A stretch of 64,000 bases of DNA, taken from NCBI GenBank assembly GCA_035441325.1, contig DAOROA010000014.1:1-64000 (forward strand). The letters are read 5' to 3'. This DNA comes from Competibacter_A sp002352125 (GTDB lineage Bacteria; Pseudomonadota; Gammaproteobacteria; Competibacterales; Competibacteraceae). Below, in pieces: positions 33,400 to 42,800 of the stretch; position 1 is the stretch's first letter; each line of letters begins with the position of its first letter. The position numbers and the translations under genes are program-made. The notes under the pieces were generated by a model. The model was not told the DNA's origin and did no database searches. It saw only the letters and a program-made list of their open reading frames with translations.

Positions 33400-35492
33400 C
33401 CGCTCCTTGGAGGCCGATCCCGATCTTCGCGGGATTGCTGTTGTTGCTGACTTATTTTCTGTTGCAGAGCGAAAGCCCGGATTTGGCGCTGCGAGCGCGG
33501 ATGAGCCAAGCCCTCGATGCGTTCGAGCTGCACGATACCGCGCTCGACCGCGACGTGCTGCTAGTGCGCGCCGGCTTGCTGACTTATTACGATTCTTTGG
33601 CCGTCGCCAGTCGCGACGTGTTGCGCGCGGCCACCGACTTGCAGCGAGGAATCCAAACCGCCTCCATCGAAGCCGCTCGCTTGCTTGGCCCGCAAGCTGA
33701 CGCCTTGACCGAAGCGGCGCGGCAAAAAACGACCGTAGTCGAGTATTTCAAATCCGACAACGCCTTGCTGCGTAACTCGCTCGCCTACGTCGTCCAAGCC
33801 GCACAGGCGCTCCGCGCCAAGGCGACGGTTGCCGAGGAGCAATCGGTGGCGGCCGAGGTCGGTGCACTGACGACTTTGTTGCTGCGATTTATCCAGAGGC
33901 CAGAGCCCGAGTTGGGCAAGGCCATCGAATCGCTGCTTGGCCGCCTGCCCGACATTCCCCAGTTTCAAACCGATTTGCGGACCTTGGCCGCGCACGGGCG
34001 GCTCATCGTGCAGGTGTTGCCGCGAGTCGATACCGAATTGCGGCAAGTGACCCAAGGTCCGGCCATGGCCCAGGCGCAGTCTTTGCGAGATGCGATGCTG
34101 CGTCATTACGGTCGGGCCGAAGTGCGCGCCCAGATCTTTCGGGTTCTGCTGTACGCGGTCGCCGTTCTGCTATTGGGTTACTTGGGGTATCTCTTTGCTC
34201 GCTTGCAACGCAACGCTCGCGCCCTGCGCGGGGTCAACGAGGATTTACGCCTGGAAATGGCCGAACACCAGCGGGCGGAGGCGGCCTTGCGGGCCAGCGA
34301 AGAGCGTTTGCGCGCCATCACCGAATCGGCCAGGGAAGCGATCATTTCCATCGATAGTGCGGGGATGGTCGTGTCCTGGAATGCCGGCGCTACGGCCATG
34401 TTCGGCTATCCGCCCGAAGAGGCGCTCGGCTCTCCGTTCACGAATCTGATGGCCGCTTCGCATCGGGAAACATATGCCAGGATGCGGGCGGAGTGGGCCG
34501 TCAATGGAGATTGCCGGTCGAGCGGCGCCACGACCGAATTGAACGGCGCGCGCCAGAACGGCGAGGAGTTTCCGCTGGAGATGTCCTTGTCGAGCTGGCA
34601 CACGGCGCAAGGCGCTTTCGTGACGGGCATCATCCGCGATCTGACCGAACGCAGGCGCTTGGAGGAAAAAACCCGCCAGCAGGAATTGCAGCTCATTCAG
34701 GCGAGCAAAATGACCGCCTTGGGAACCTTGGTATCCGGGGTCGCGCACGAGATCAACAATCCCAACCAACTGGTGCTGTTGAACGCCCGGCTGCTGGCGG
34801 ACGTATGGGGCGACGCGGCGGCCATCCTGAACGAACACGCGCAGGAGCAAGGCGATTTTTCGCTCGGCGGGTTGCCTTACCGAGAGATGCAAGCCAGCGT
34901 ACCCGCTCTGATCGACGACCTGCGCGACGGTGCGCGGCGCATCGAGGCCATCGTCGGCGACCTGAAGGATTTCGCCCGACCGGGCGGGCAGGGTGCGCAG
35001 ACCGAGTTTTCGCTCAACGACGCCGCGCGCCGCGCCGCGCGCCTGCTCGCCCACCCGATCAACAAGAAAACCGCGCGCTTTCAAATCGAGCTCGCCGACG
35101 ACGTGCCCCCGGTGAAAGGCTATCCCCAACAGATCGAGCAGGTCATCGTCAATTTGGTGGGGAATGCTCTGGACGCTTTGCCCGACCCCAGCCGGGGGAT
35201 CACGGTTTCTACCCGCTGGCAAGCGGACGAGCGTTGCGTCGTGCTGGACGTGCGCGACGAAGGAGTTGGCATCGCCCAGGAACACTTGGCGCGGCTGTGC
35301 GATCCTTTTTTCACCACCAAAAGCGGCAGCGGCGGCACCGGTCTAGGGTTGGCTATTTCCTCTGAACTGGTGCGCGCCCACGGCGGCCGCTTACTTTTCG
35401 AGTCGGAGTTGGGCCGGGGTACGCTGGCGCGAGTCGCCCTGCCGCCCGCCGCCGACCTGCCGCCGGTTCGCCCCCCGCCCGCTTCGGAGTGA
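33396..35492 (+). CDS. Membrane sensor histidine kinase with PAS domain
   Basis: This is a 698-residue kinase. Membrane helices at about 8-22 and 247-268 enclose a helical periplasmic domain of about 220 residues (RDVLLVRAGLLTYYD), reminiscent of DAHL-type sensors. A PAS domain (about 300-415), the dimerisation/His box SGVAHEINNPNQ (His near 450) and a HATPase domain with NLVGNALDAL, DEGVGIAQEH and GTGLGLAISSELV follow. It lies between a di-haem peroxidase and a sigma-54 response regulator, overlapping the former by 4 bases. The pair probably senses a periplasmic redox or peroxide cue, though the ligand is not shown. Confidence 0.9.
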   Translation: MTAPWRPIPIFAGLLLLLTYFLLQSESPDLALRARMSQALDAFELHDTALDRDVLLVRAGLLTYYDSLAVASRDVLRAATDLQRGIQTASIEAARLLGPQADALTEAARQKTTVVEYFKSDNALLRNSLAYVVQAAQALRAKATVAEEQSVAAEVGALTTLLLRFIQRPEPELGKAIESLLGRLPDIPQFQTDLRTLAAHGRLIVQVLPRVDTELRQVTQGPAMAQAQSLRDAMLRHYGRAEVRAQIFRVLLYAVAVLLLGYLGYLFARLQRNARALRGVNEDLRLEMAEHQRAEAALRASEERLRAITESAREAIISIDSAGMVVSWNAGATAMFGYPPEEALGSPFTNLMAASHRETYARMRAEWAVNGDCRSSGATTELNGARQNGEEFPLEMSLSSWHTAQGAFVTGIIRDLTERRRLEEKTRQQELQLIQASKMTALGTLVSGVAHEINNPNQLVLLNARLLADVWGDAAAILNEHAQEQGDFSLGGLPYREMQASVPALIDDLRDGARRIEAIVGDLKDFARPGGQGAQTEFSLNDAARRAARLLAHPINKKTARFQIELADDVPPVKGYPQQIEQVIVNLVGNALDALPDPSRGITVSTRWQADERCVVLDVRDEGVGIAQEHLARLCDPFFTTKSGSGGTGLGLAISSELVRAHGGRLLFESELGRGTLARVALPPAADLPPVRPPPASE

Positions 35493-35521
35493 AAAGTCGT
35501 ACCGAGGAGGTTGTGTACCCA

Positions 35522-36958
35522 ATGGCCTATATCACGTCGCATCAATTGCCGGTTTTGCTGGTGGATGACGAGCTGCCTTTGCTGCGTAGCGCGAGCTTGT
35601 TGCTACGGGCTTCAGGTATCTCGGACGCGCTCACCCTGGAAGACAGCCGGGCCGTGCTGCCGCTGCTGGCGGAGCGGCCGGTTGGCGTTCTGGTGCTCGA
35701 CTTGACCATGCCGCATCTCTCCGGGCAGGCGTTGCTGGAGCGGGTCACGACGGATTACCCCGACGTTCCGGCTATCGTGATGACGGCGACCAACGATCTG
35801 GATACCGCCGTGCAGTGCATGAGGATGGGCGCCATCGATTATCTGGTCAAACCGGTCGAAAGCAACCGGCTGGTTTCGTCGGTGCGGCGAGCGTTGGAAA
35901 TCCGCGCCTTGCGGGCAGAGGTGCTTTCCCTGAAGGACAGTCTGCTGATGGCTGTACCCCACAATCGGGAGGCGTTCGCGGAAATCATCACTCAGAGCAA
36001 GACGATGGCAGCCATTTTTCGCTACGTGGAAGCGGTGGCGCCCTCGCCGCAGCCGGTGCTGGTCACCGGCGAAACCGGTGCCGGCAAGGAGCTGATCGCG
36101 CGGGCGCTGCATCGGCTGTCGGGCCGGACGGGCGAATTCGTCGCGGTCAACGTGGCGGGGTTGGACGATACCGTGTTCGCCGATACGCTATTCGGTCACG
36201 CCAGAGGGGCGTTCACCGGCGCTGATCGGGCCAGGGATGGACTGGTCACCAACGCGGCCGACGGTACCCTGTTCCTCGACGAAATCGGCGATCTTTCCGT
36301 GCCCTCACAGGTCAAGTTGTTGCGGCTGCTTCAAGAAGGAACCTACTATCCGTTAGGGGTGGATCGACCGCGCCAGTGCCGCGCTCGCATCGTGGTGGCC
36401 ACCAATTACGATGTCGCCGAACGGGTCAAGGCCGGATCGTTCCGCAAGGATTTGTACTACCGGCTGCGGACTCATCATGTTCATCTTCTGGCGCTGCGCG
36501 AACGCTTGGAGGATATCCCATTGCTGGTCAACCATCTGCTGGAGAAAGCTGCCCACGCTTTGCATAAGCCGCCACCAACTCCACCGCTGGAGCTCTACCG
36601 GCTGCTGAAAACCTACAGCTTTCCCGGCAACGTGCGCGAACTGGAAGCGATGATTTTCGACGCCGTCGCCCTCCACCAAGGCGGCACTTTGTCCCTGCAA
36701 AGCTTCAAGGCGGCGATGGGCGCCGGGCCGCTGCTGGCCGAGGAAATGAATCGGCCGGCGGATTTGGCGGGGCTGCTGGCTACCGAGCGGTTGCCCACGC
36801 TGGACGAGGCCGAGGAGGCGCTGGTCCAGGAGGCATTGCGGCGCGCAGACGGCAACCAGGGCATGGCGGCCGGAATGTTGGGTCTGTCGCGACAAGCGTT
36901 GAACAAGCGGCTGATGCGACGCAAGGAGCGCGATTCATCGACCGGCGAGGATGGGTAG
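35522..36958 (+). CDS. Sigma-54-dependent response regulator (NtrC class)
   Basis: The 478 residues form a receiver domain (about 1-120, phosphoacceptor Asp in LVLDLTMPHLSG, Lys in YLVKPVE), an AAA+ sigma-54 domain (about 150-380) and a Fis-type helix-turn-helix (about 430-465, GMAAGMLGLSRQALNKRL). Walker A is GETGAGKE, and the sigma-54 contact loop GAFTGA is intact. ATG 35522 is preferred because GAGGAGG lies 11 bases upstream. A GTG at 35489 overlaps the kinase stop and would add 11 residues. It is the cognate regulator of the upstream kinase and needs RpoN. Confidence 0.93.
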   Translation: MAYITSHQLPVLLVDDELPLLRSASLLLRASGISDALTLEDSRAVLPLLAERPVGVLVLDLTMPHLSGQALLERVTTDYPDVPAIVMTATNDLDTAVQCMRMGAIDYLVKPVESNRLVSSVRRALEIRALRAEVLSLKDSLLMAVPHNREAFAEIITQSKTMAAIFRYVEAVAPSPQPVLVTGETGAGKELIARALHRLSGRTGEFVAVNVAGLDDTVFADTLFGHARGAFTGADRARDGLVTNAADGTLFLDEIGDLSVPSQVKLLRLLQEGTYYPLGVDRPRQCRARIVVATNYDVAERVKAGSFRKDLYYRLRTHHVHLLALRERLEDIPLLVNHLLEKAAHALHKPPPTPPLELYRLLKTYSFPGNVRELEAMIFDAVALHQGGTLSLQSFKAAMGAGPLLAEEMNRPADLAGLLATERLPTLDEAEEALVQEALRRADGNQGMAAGMLGLSRQALNKRLMRRKERDSSTGEDG

Positions 36959-37014
36959 AACCTTACGAAAATGAGGTCCTACCAGGGATCCTTTCGCGGC
37001 GGAAGAAACGCCCC

Positions 37015-38115
37015 TCACACCAAGTCGTGCATCTGGCGCATGTGGTTGTAAGCGATGCCGGATACATCGCGGATGATGTCGCCGCGGGCGTTTTTCCAGG
37101 CCGAATAGTTGCCGGCCGGTCGAGCTTTTTCGATGATGCCGATAAACGTGTAAGGATATTGTCGGCCATCGCGACCGCGTGCGATCAGGATGCCCATGTC
37201 CCCGCACAGTCGAGCCGTGGTACCGGTTTTGTCGAGCACCTCCGTTCCGCGAGGCACGCCCGTTGCCCCCGTATAGATCCGGTCGCGGTTGGGCAAATTC
37301 ATCAATCGCTTGATCTCTCCGGAGTAGGGCAGGCGATCGTACCAGAGCGCTTGCAAAAACCGGCTGTAATCGAGGGCGGAAGCCTTGTTCCGATAGGAAC
37401 GTCCTCCTCTGGGGATACGCTCGACGATCCGGGTGTGGCGAAAAATTCCGGGGTTGCGGCGTTTGAGGGTGTGTTGCGCCTCGGTTGGTCCGGAACGGCC
37501 GCTGGTCCGGTTCAGCAGCTCGATAAAATAGTTGGTGGCCCGGTTGTCGCTGCGCTGGATCATCGCCTCCATCCGCTGGCGGTGATAGGGGGTGTAGTTG
37601 AGCCTGCCTTCTTGCACTTTGTAAAAAAACGCCAAGGCGATGAACGGCTTGATCATGCTGGCGCTTTGATAGGGAATACCGGCGTTGATCGTGGCCAGAT
37701 ACCGGCCGCTGGTGAAGTCGTAAACCAGCCACGCGCTGCGTTCGTTCGCGGCCAGTCTCCCGGTCCGGCGCTGGCTGGCGATGTAGCGCTCGATGGTATT
37801 GTTGAGGTTGTTCGAAATCCAAGCGCGCGGTTGCGGACGGTCGATCGGTTGATCGGGCCAGTTCTGGCGATTTTGCCAGCTTGGTTGATCGTACCTGCGC
37901 GGGCGGTTGTAGCGGCCGGGACGGTCGTACCAACTGGGGTGGTCGAGCGGCTGTGGCTCTTCTCCCCACTGAGCCGACGCGCTCCGTGAACCGAGGCTGA
38001 AGGCGGCGGTGGCGAACAGGGTGCTCAAACCGGCTAGAAACGAGCGTCTGGAAGGATCGGGGACCGAGTCGGCCGCAATCGGGTTGCCGGGTTTGGATAG
38101 CGGAGCGAACGGCAT
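37015..38115 (-). CDS. Tat-exported class A beta-lactamase-like serine hydrolase
   Basis: This 366-residue protein has a twin-arginine signal (RRSFLAGLSTLF at about 23-34), cleavage near SRSASA-QW, and an odd linker rich in Trp, Tyr, Arg, Asn and Pro (about 50-95). A penicillin-binding fold follows: SxxK in SASMIK (nucleophile Ser), SDN in QRSDNRA, and KTG in LDKTGTT. All three catalytic boxes of the class A family are present. It could hydrolyse beta-lactams or act as a peptidoglycan endopeptidase or transpeptidase. No ampC-type regulator is adjacent. Confidence 0.85.
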   Translation of the reverse strand: MPFAPLSKPGNPIAADSVPDPSRRSFLAGLSTLFATAAFSLGSRSASAQWGEEPQPLDHPSWYDRPGRYNRPRRYDQPSWQNRQNWPDQPIDRPQPRAWISNNLNNTIERYIASQRRTGRLAANERSAWLVYDFTSGRYLATINAGIPYQSASMIKPFIALAFFYKVQEGRLNYTPYHRQRMEAMIQRSDNRATNYFIELLNRTSGRSGPTEAQHTLKRRNPGIFRHTRIVERIPRGGRSYRNKASALDYSRFLQALWYDRLPYSGEIKRLMNLPNRDRIYTGATGVPRGTEVLDKTGTTARLCGDMGILIARGRDGRQYPYTFIGIIEKARPAGNYSAWKNARGDIIRDVSGIAYNHMRQMHDLV

Positions 38116-38166
38116 GGCGAAACCTCGGATCGGCAGTGACGATGTCGGGGAAAGGTCAAATAAATA

Positions 38167-39123
38167 TTATGGTCCGGCGACTTGGAAATCGACAATGACC
38201 GGATAATGGTCGGAACCGAGATCCGGTCCCACGACCACTCGCCGGATTCGGATCCCTTCCGAAAATAGAGCATGGTCGATAGGAATCCACAGCGGTGGCC
38301 AACCGACCGGCCAAGACGGCAGGATACCACGTCCGCCCCCACTGTCGCGCAGGCCCGAATCGGCCAGCAACTTCTCGAAATACGGCGACCAGGGCGAAGT
38401 GTTCAGATCGCCCAGCAGCAATAGCGGCAGCGGGGTTTGCCGGGCGAACGCGGCCAATTGAGCCAGTTGGTCGTTGCGCTCCCGAGCCGGCCCGGCGCCA
38501 ACGGGTGGCAGGGGGTGAGTGCCCAGCACGATAAGACGATGCCGGTCGATCGCGAACTCGGCGATGATCGAGGGTAACCCCGCCGCCCCGAATTGTGCGA
38601 TGTCGGCCCGCGAAAATGGCCGGCGGCTGAAAAACGCGATACCAAAATTGTCTTCGCGCGGCGCGACAGTCCGATATGGATAGCGGTCGGTAAGGTCGGT
38701 CAAGCGGTCGAGCAGCCAAGGCGTAGTTTCCAACAGCACCACGAAGTCCGGCTGGTGGGCGAGGATCGCGTCGCGGATGCGCTCGTGATCGCGGTTGGCG
38801 GAATTGACGTTTGCCAGCAATGCCCGAAAAACCGGTCCATCGCCGCTGGCCTGGGCTTCGGTCCAGCTCGGGAACCTCGGCGCTAGCAATATCGCATTGA
38901 GCAGGGCAAAAGCCGCGAAGGTGACCGCCCAACGCACGCGGCGCCAGACCGGCAGGATTAAAGCGCCGAAACCGAGCGCGACTGCATACTGGACGCGAAA
39001 ATGGGAAGCCAGTTCGAATCCCCACCAGAGTTGTCCGGCGAATCCGGCGAGGGTGGCGATACAAACCATCGTACCGGTGGCAGCCAATAAACCTAGCCAA
39101 GTGATGCGCAGTATCGACGGCAT
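38167..39123 (-). CDS. Membrane endonuclease/exonuclease/phosphatase-family protein
   Basis: This is a 318-residue protein starting MPSILRITWLGLLAATG at ATG 39123, behind GAGGAA. Three hydrophobic N-terminal helices (about 5-25, 35-55 and 62-82) precede an EEP fold. Visible motifs are LANVNSANRD, FVVLLETTP with the metal Glu, LGTHPLPP, LLLGDLNTSPWSPYF and LGSDHYPVIVDF with the catalytic His. The domain probably faces the periplasm. Relatives act on phosphodiesters of DNA, lipids or sugars. The substrate is unknown. An in-frame upstream start at 39225 lacks a good ribosome site. Confidence 0.85.
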   Translation of the reverse strand: MPSILRITWLGLLAATGTMVCIATLAGFAGQLWWGFELASHFRVQYAVALGFGALILPVWRRVRWAVTFAAFALLNAILLAPRFPSWTEAQASGDGPVFRALLANVNSANRDHERIRDAILAHQPDFVVLLETTPWLLDRLTDLTDRYPYRTVAPREDNFGIAFFSRRPFSRADIAQFGAAGLPSIIAEFAIDRHRLIVLGTHPLPPVGAGPARERNDQLAQLAAFARQTPLPLLLLGDLNTSPWSPYFEKLLADSGLRDSGGGRGILPSWPVGWPPLWIPIDHALFSEGIRIRRVVVGPDLGSDHYPVIVDFQVAGP

Positions 39124-39400
39124 GCCGAAGGTTCCTCGATTTCGGTCGGTGACGAGAAGCTGTGCGAGCTGGCGGCCGCGTTCGAGGCGGAGATTGCTCC
39201 GAGGCACGAAATTAGGGAAAACCACGATGCCGTTCGCGAATTTCCTTATTTACTCCGCAAGCCCAAACTTTAATATTAGCCGTGCCGGAAATATGGATTA
39301 GAACTATAACACCGTAGCAAAAATCAAAAAAATCGCCGGCTAATGCATACGAGGGAGGAAAGGCGGCGAAGCCGCCGACCACCAAAGCGAGGAGCCCAAA

Positions 39401-39673
39401 ATGAAAAGCGAAATCACCCGGCCAGTGAAGGCTAGGCGTTTTGGCAGCGAGGGATTGATGCCCGTAGACAAGTGCAGTTGTCCGTATCGCGGCGCAGCGC
39501 CTTGCGTGAGCGCGAGCGGAGGCAGTTACTGCGGCGGCTACGGCGGCGATGTACCTATCCGGGGCACCCAGCTACATTCGGTGCGATGCCTGGAAGAAAA
39601 CAATGCCGATTTCGTTCCGTATAACTGGCTGAAGGCGCCACGCCGTTTGGCGTATTCCCAACTGCATCGCTAG
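39401..39673 (+). CDS. Small Cys/Gly-rich protein, unrecognised
   Basis: This is a 90-residue protein with a basic, charged N-terminus (about 1-24) followed by a Cys/Gly/Ser/Tyr-rich stretch: CSCPYRGAAPC, SASGGSYCGGYGG, then one more Cys in HSVRCLEENN. There is no signal peptide or membrane helix. GAGGAG lies 8 bases upstream of the ATG, a 6-bp hairpin (39362-39376) precedes it, and a strong intrinsic terminator (39767-39804) follows. It is therefore probably a real monocistronic gene. Five Cys suggest a metal or disulfide protein, and the leader/core-like layout resembles a peptide precursor, but no maturation enzyme is adjacent. I do not recognise a family. Confidence 0.6.
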   Translation: MKSEITRPVKARRFGSEGLMPVDKCSCPYRGAAPCVSASGGSYCGGYGGDVPIRGTQLHSVRCLEENNADFVPYNWLKAPRRLAYSQLHR

Positions 39674-39766
39674 GGAAGATATGCGAGGACATTCCCGTTC
39701 GGGGCATCAAAGATAAGGGTCAGTCTCGACGGAGTAATGCAAGCGCAAGGACGGCGCCAAAATCGT

Positions 39767-39804
39767 GGCGGAGATCCGGTTGCATCTGGACTCCGCCTTT
39801 GTTT
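39767..39804 (+). terminator. Intrinsic terminator after the Cys/Gly-rich gene
   Basis: The stem GGCGGAG/CTCCGCC is extended inward by TCCGG/CTGGA, with one bulged A and a six-base loop. TTTGTTTT follows on the plus strand. It lies 94 bases past the small gene and 8 bases from the convergent kinase stop. Confidence 0.8.
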
Positions 39805-39811
39805 TGCCCGG

Positions 39812-42800
39812 TTATTGCTCCACCGTGATCCGGACCTTCCGGTCATTTTGCCACTCGCCGACGATCTTTTTGCCGTTCTCGTACAGCACCCCTTGGCCGT
39901 TCTTGCGGCCATTGCGCCATTCGCCCTCGTAGCGGTCGCCGTTGCGATAGTAATAAACGCCTTGGCCGTTCGGCTGGTCGTTGGCGAACTCGCCCACGTA
40001 TTTTTCGCCGTTCGCGTAGGTGTAAGTGCCTTGGCCGTTCTTGCGGCCGTTGCGCCATTCTCCTTGGTAGCGGTTGCCGCTGCGGTAGTAATAAGTGCCT
40101 TCGCCGTTGATCACGCCGCTACGCCATTCGCCGACGTATTTTTCGCCGCGTCCCGCATAGACATAAGTACCCTGGCCGTGCATTTTCGCATTGCGGAATT
40201 CTCCCGAGTATTCGCTGCCATCCGGGTAACGGTAGGAGCCTTGACCGTTCTGGCAGTTGCCGCGTAGGCAGTTCGATCCTGCGTCGGCTTTCGCTGTCTG
40301 GGGTTCGGGAGCAGGAGGCGGAGCCGGTTCCCGGCTTGCGGCGGGCTTCTCGACACCGCCGTCGGCCGGTTCGGGCTCGTGGACCGATTCCGGCGTTGGC
40401 CGGCGAGTGGGTGGTGGCGCGGTCGCCACCGCCAGTTTTTTGGGTAAAGCCGCAGTCAGCGTGCTGCTGTCACCAGCGGCCAGGTCGATCCGTCCGTTCC
40501 AGTCTTGGTAGCCTTCTTGGCTGACTCGCACCTTGTAGGAGCCGGGTTTTAGCTCGACTTCCAGAGGTACCGTGCCGACATTGCGGCCATTGATCGTGAC
40601 TTGGGCATCTTCCACGTCGGCTTGAACGGCCAATCGAGCGGGAAGTCCCGGCTGCCGCTTCAGCTCTTTGAGTTTGGCGCGGGCAGCGGACGCTGGACGG
40701 CTTTTGGGATAGGTGGCCAGAAACCGCTCGATTTCGGCCGAGTCGCTGCTGTCCTTGATCGCCGCCCAGGCCTGCTCGGCGGTGCGCGGTTTCTCGGCGG
40801 GTTCCGGCGCGGGCGGCGGCTGTTCGCCGAGCGTGCCTTGCGGGGATACCGTCACCAGCAAGCTAACGTCTTTGTCGGTCTCGGTCTTGGAAAGACGAGT
40901 ATGCCGGTCCTGGGCGATGACTTGGGTGTTGTTGGTGGGGGTTTCGGTGGGAGGCTGCGTCACCGGGCGGGGAAGCGAGACCAGATCGATCGCCGGCACC
41001 TCCGGTTTCGCATCGCGTTCCGGCGGCGTGGGTTGCGGTTCCGGGGTGGCGACTGGAGTTGGCGCGGCGGGTTTTTCCGGTGCTGGTGCAGCGGGTTGTT
41101 TGGCGGCCGCTTCTGCCTGGGCCAGCCGTTCGCGCAGGTCAAACAAGCGGGGGTGGGACGGGTTCAGCCGCGCTAGCCGGTCGAGCGCGCTTCGCGTTGC
41201 TTTGGCATCTCCTTTTCGCAGGGCCGCCGCCGCTTGGTCCGCGTAGCGGTCGGCGACATGATCGAGACCGGCCAACGCTTCGCTGTTTCCACGATCCCGC
41301 CTGAGCACCTCGCCGTAACAATCGGCGGCGTTGCCCCGCTTGCCGGAGGTCAACCGATTGGCTTTGAGATGGGTTTCACATTGTTTGAGCAGAGCGGCGA
41401 CCCGGACGGCGTCATCCGATGGGGGCGCGACGGCGGGCGGTACGGCCTTGGCTTCGCGCAGTTGCCGGCGGACCTCCTCGCGCAACGCCAGCAGCCGAGG
41501 GTGATCGGGATTTTGCTGCAAACCTTGCTCGATTTGCGACAAACTGACTTCGTAAGCGCGATCTCGCTGATAGTCGAGCGCCCGCCCCAGAAATTCGTCG
41601 GCTTTTCTTCGGCGTTGTTCGGTCTCGATTTTCTGGCGTTCGGTTTCGATTTTTTGCCGTTCGGCGATTTCGGCCTGCTGGCGGGTGAGTTCCTGTTGGC
41701 GCTGGCGCTCGGCTTGTTGTGCCAGAACATCCTGTTTCAACGCCAATAGCGCCGCATGGTCGGGCATGGCCTGCAAACCCTGTTCGATATGGACCAGGCT
41801 CACGTCCAGCGCGCCTTCCTGTCGAGCGCGCTGAGCCTGTTCGAGAAACTGTTCGGCTTGTAGTTTGGCCTGCTGCCGCTGCTCGTTGGCCTGCCGGGCC
41901 TTGTCCTCTTCGGCGATCTGGCGATTGACCTGTTCGCGCAACGCCAGCAGGGCCGCGTGGCCGGGGACCAGTCGCAGACCCTGTTCGATGTGGGCCAGGC
42001 TATCGGTTAAAGCGCCGGTCTGCTGTTGCTGGGCCGCTTGCGAGAACAGTTGATCGGCCTCGGTTCGCCGTTGGGCGGCAAGATCGATGACTGGCGGTCC
42101 CGGTTGCCGATCTGGCGGCGCAACGGCGAGCGGTGGGGTCGTCGTGGCTGGCCGGTTCAAAAACAGGTATCCGCCCGCGACCACCGCGCCGGTCAAGGCT
42201 GCCGCCAAAGGTATCCCGATTTTCCAGCCGAGGTGGCTCGTTGGCGCTGGAGCGTGGCCGATGGCTGGCGCGAGGGTTTCCCGATAGCCGGTCGCGCTGG
42301 TGGACGCTTCGACGATACCCAGCGCGGCGGCGACTTCTTGGCCGTTTTGAAACCGTTGGTGAGGGTCTTTTTCCAGCAGTTTGTTCAGCAGCGGCTGAAA
42401 GCGGGCCAATTTGGCCGGCAATTCAGGGATCGGGGCGGTGACGTGCATCATCGCCAGAGCGAAGCTGTCTTCGGCGGTATAGGGAACATTGCCGGTCAGC
42501 ATTTCGTAGAGCAACACGCCGAGGCTGTACAGGTCGGAGCGGGCGTCTACCGTCTGGCCGCGAATCTGCTCCGGGCTCATGTAGCGTGGCGTGCCGATGG
42601 ACAGACCGGTGCGGGTCATGATCGTGGTGCCGCCGAGAGTTTTGGCGATGCCGAAGTCGGTCAGTACCGGGCTGCCGTTTTCGCGGAACAGAATGTTCTG
42701 GGGCTTGATATCACGATGGATGATGTTGCGACGGTGGGCGTAGTGCAGGGCGCTGGCGATGGCGCTGGCGATGGACAGGGCTTCCGTCAGCGGCAAGCCA

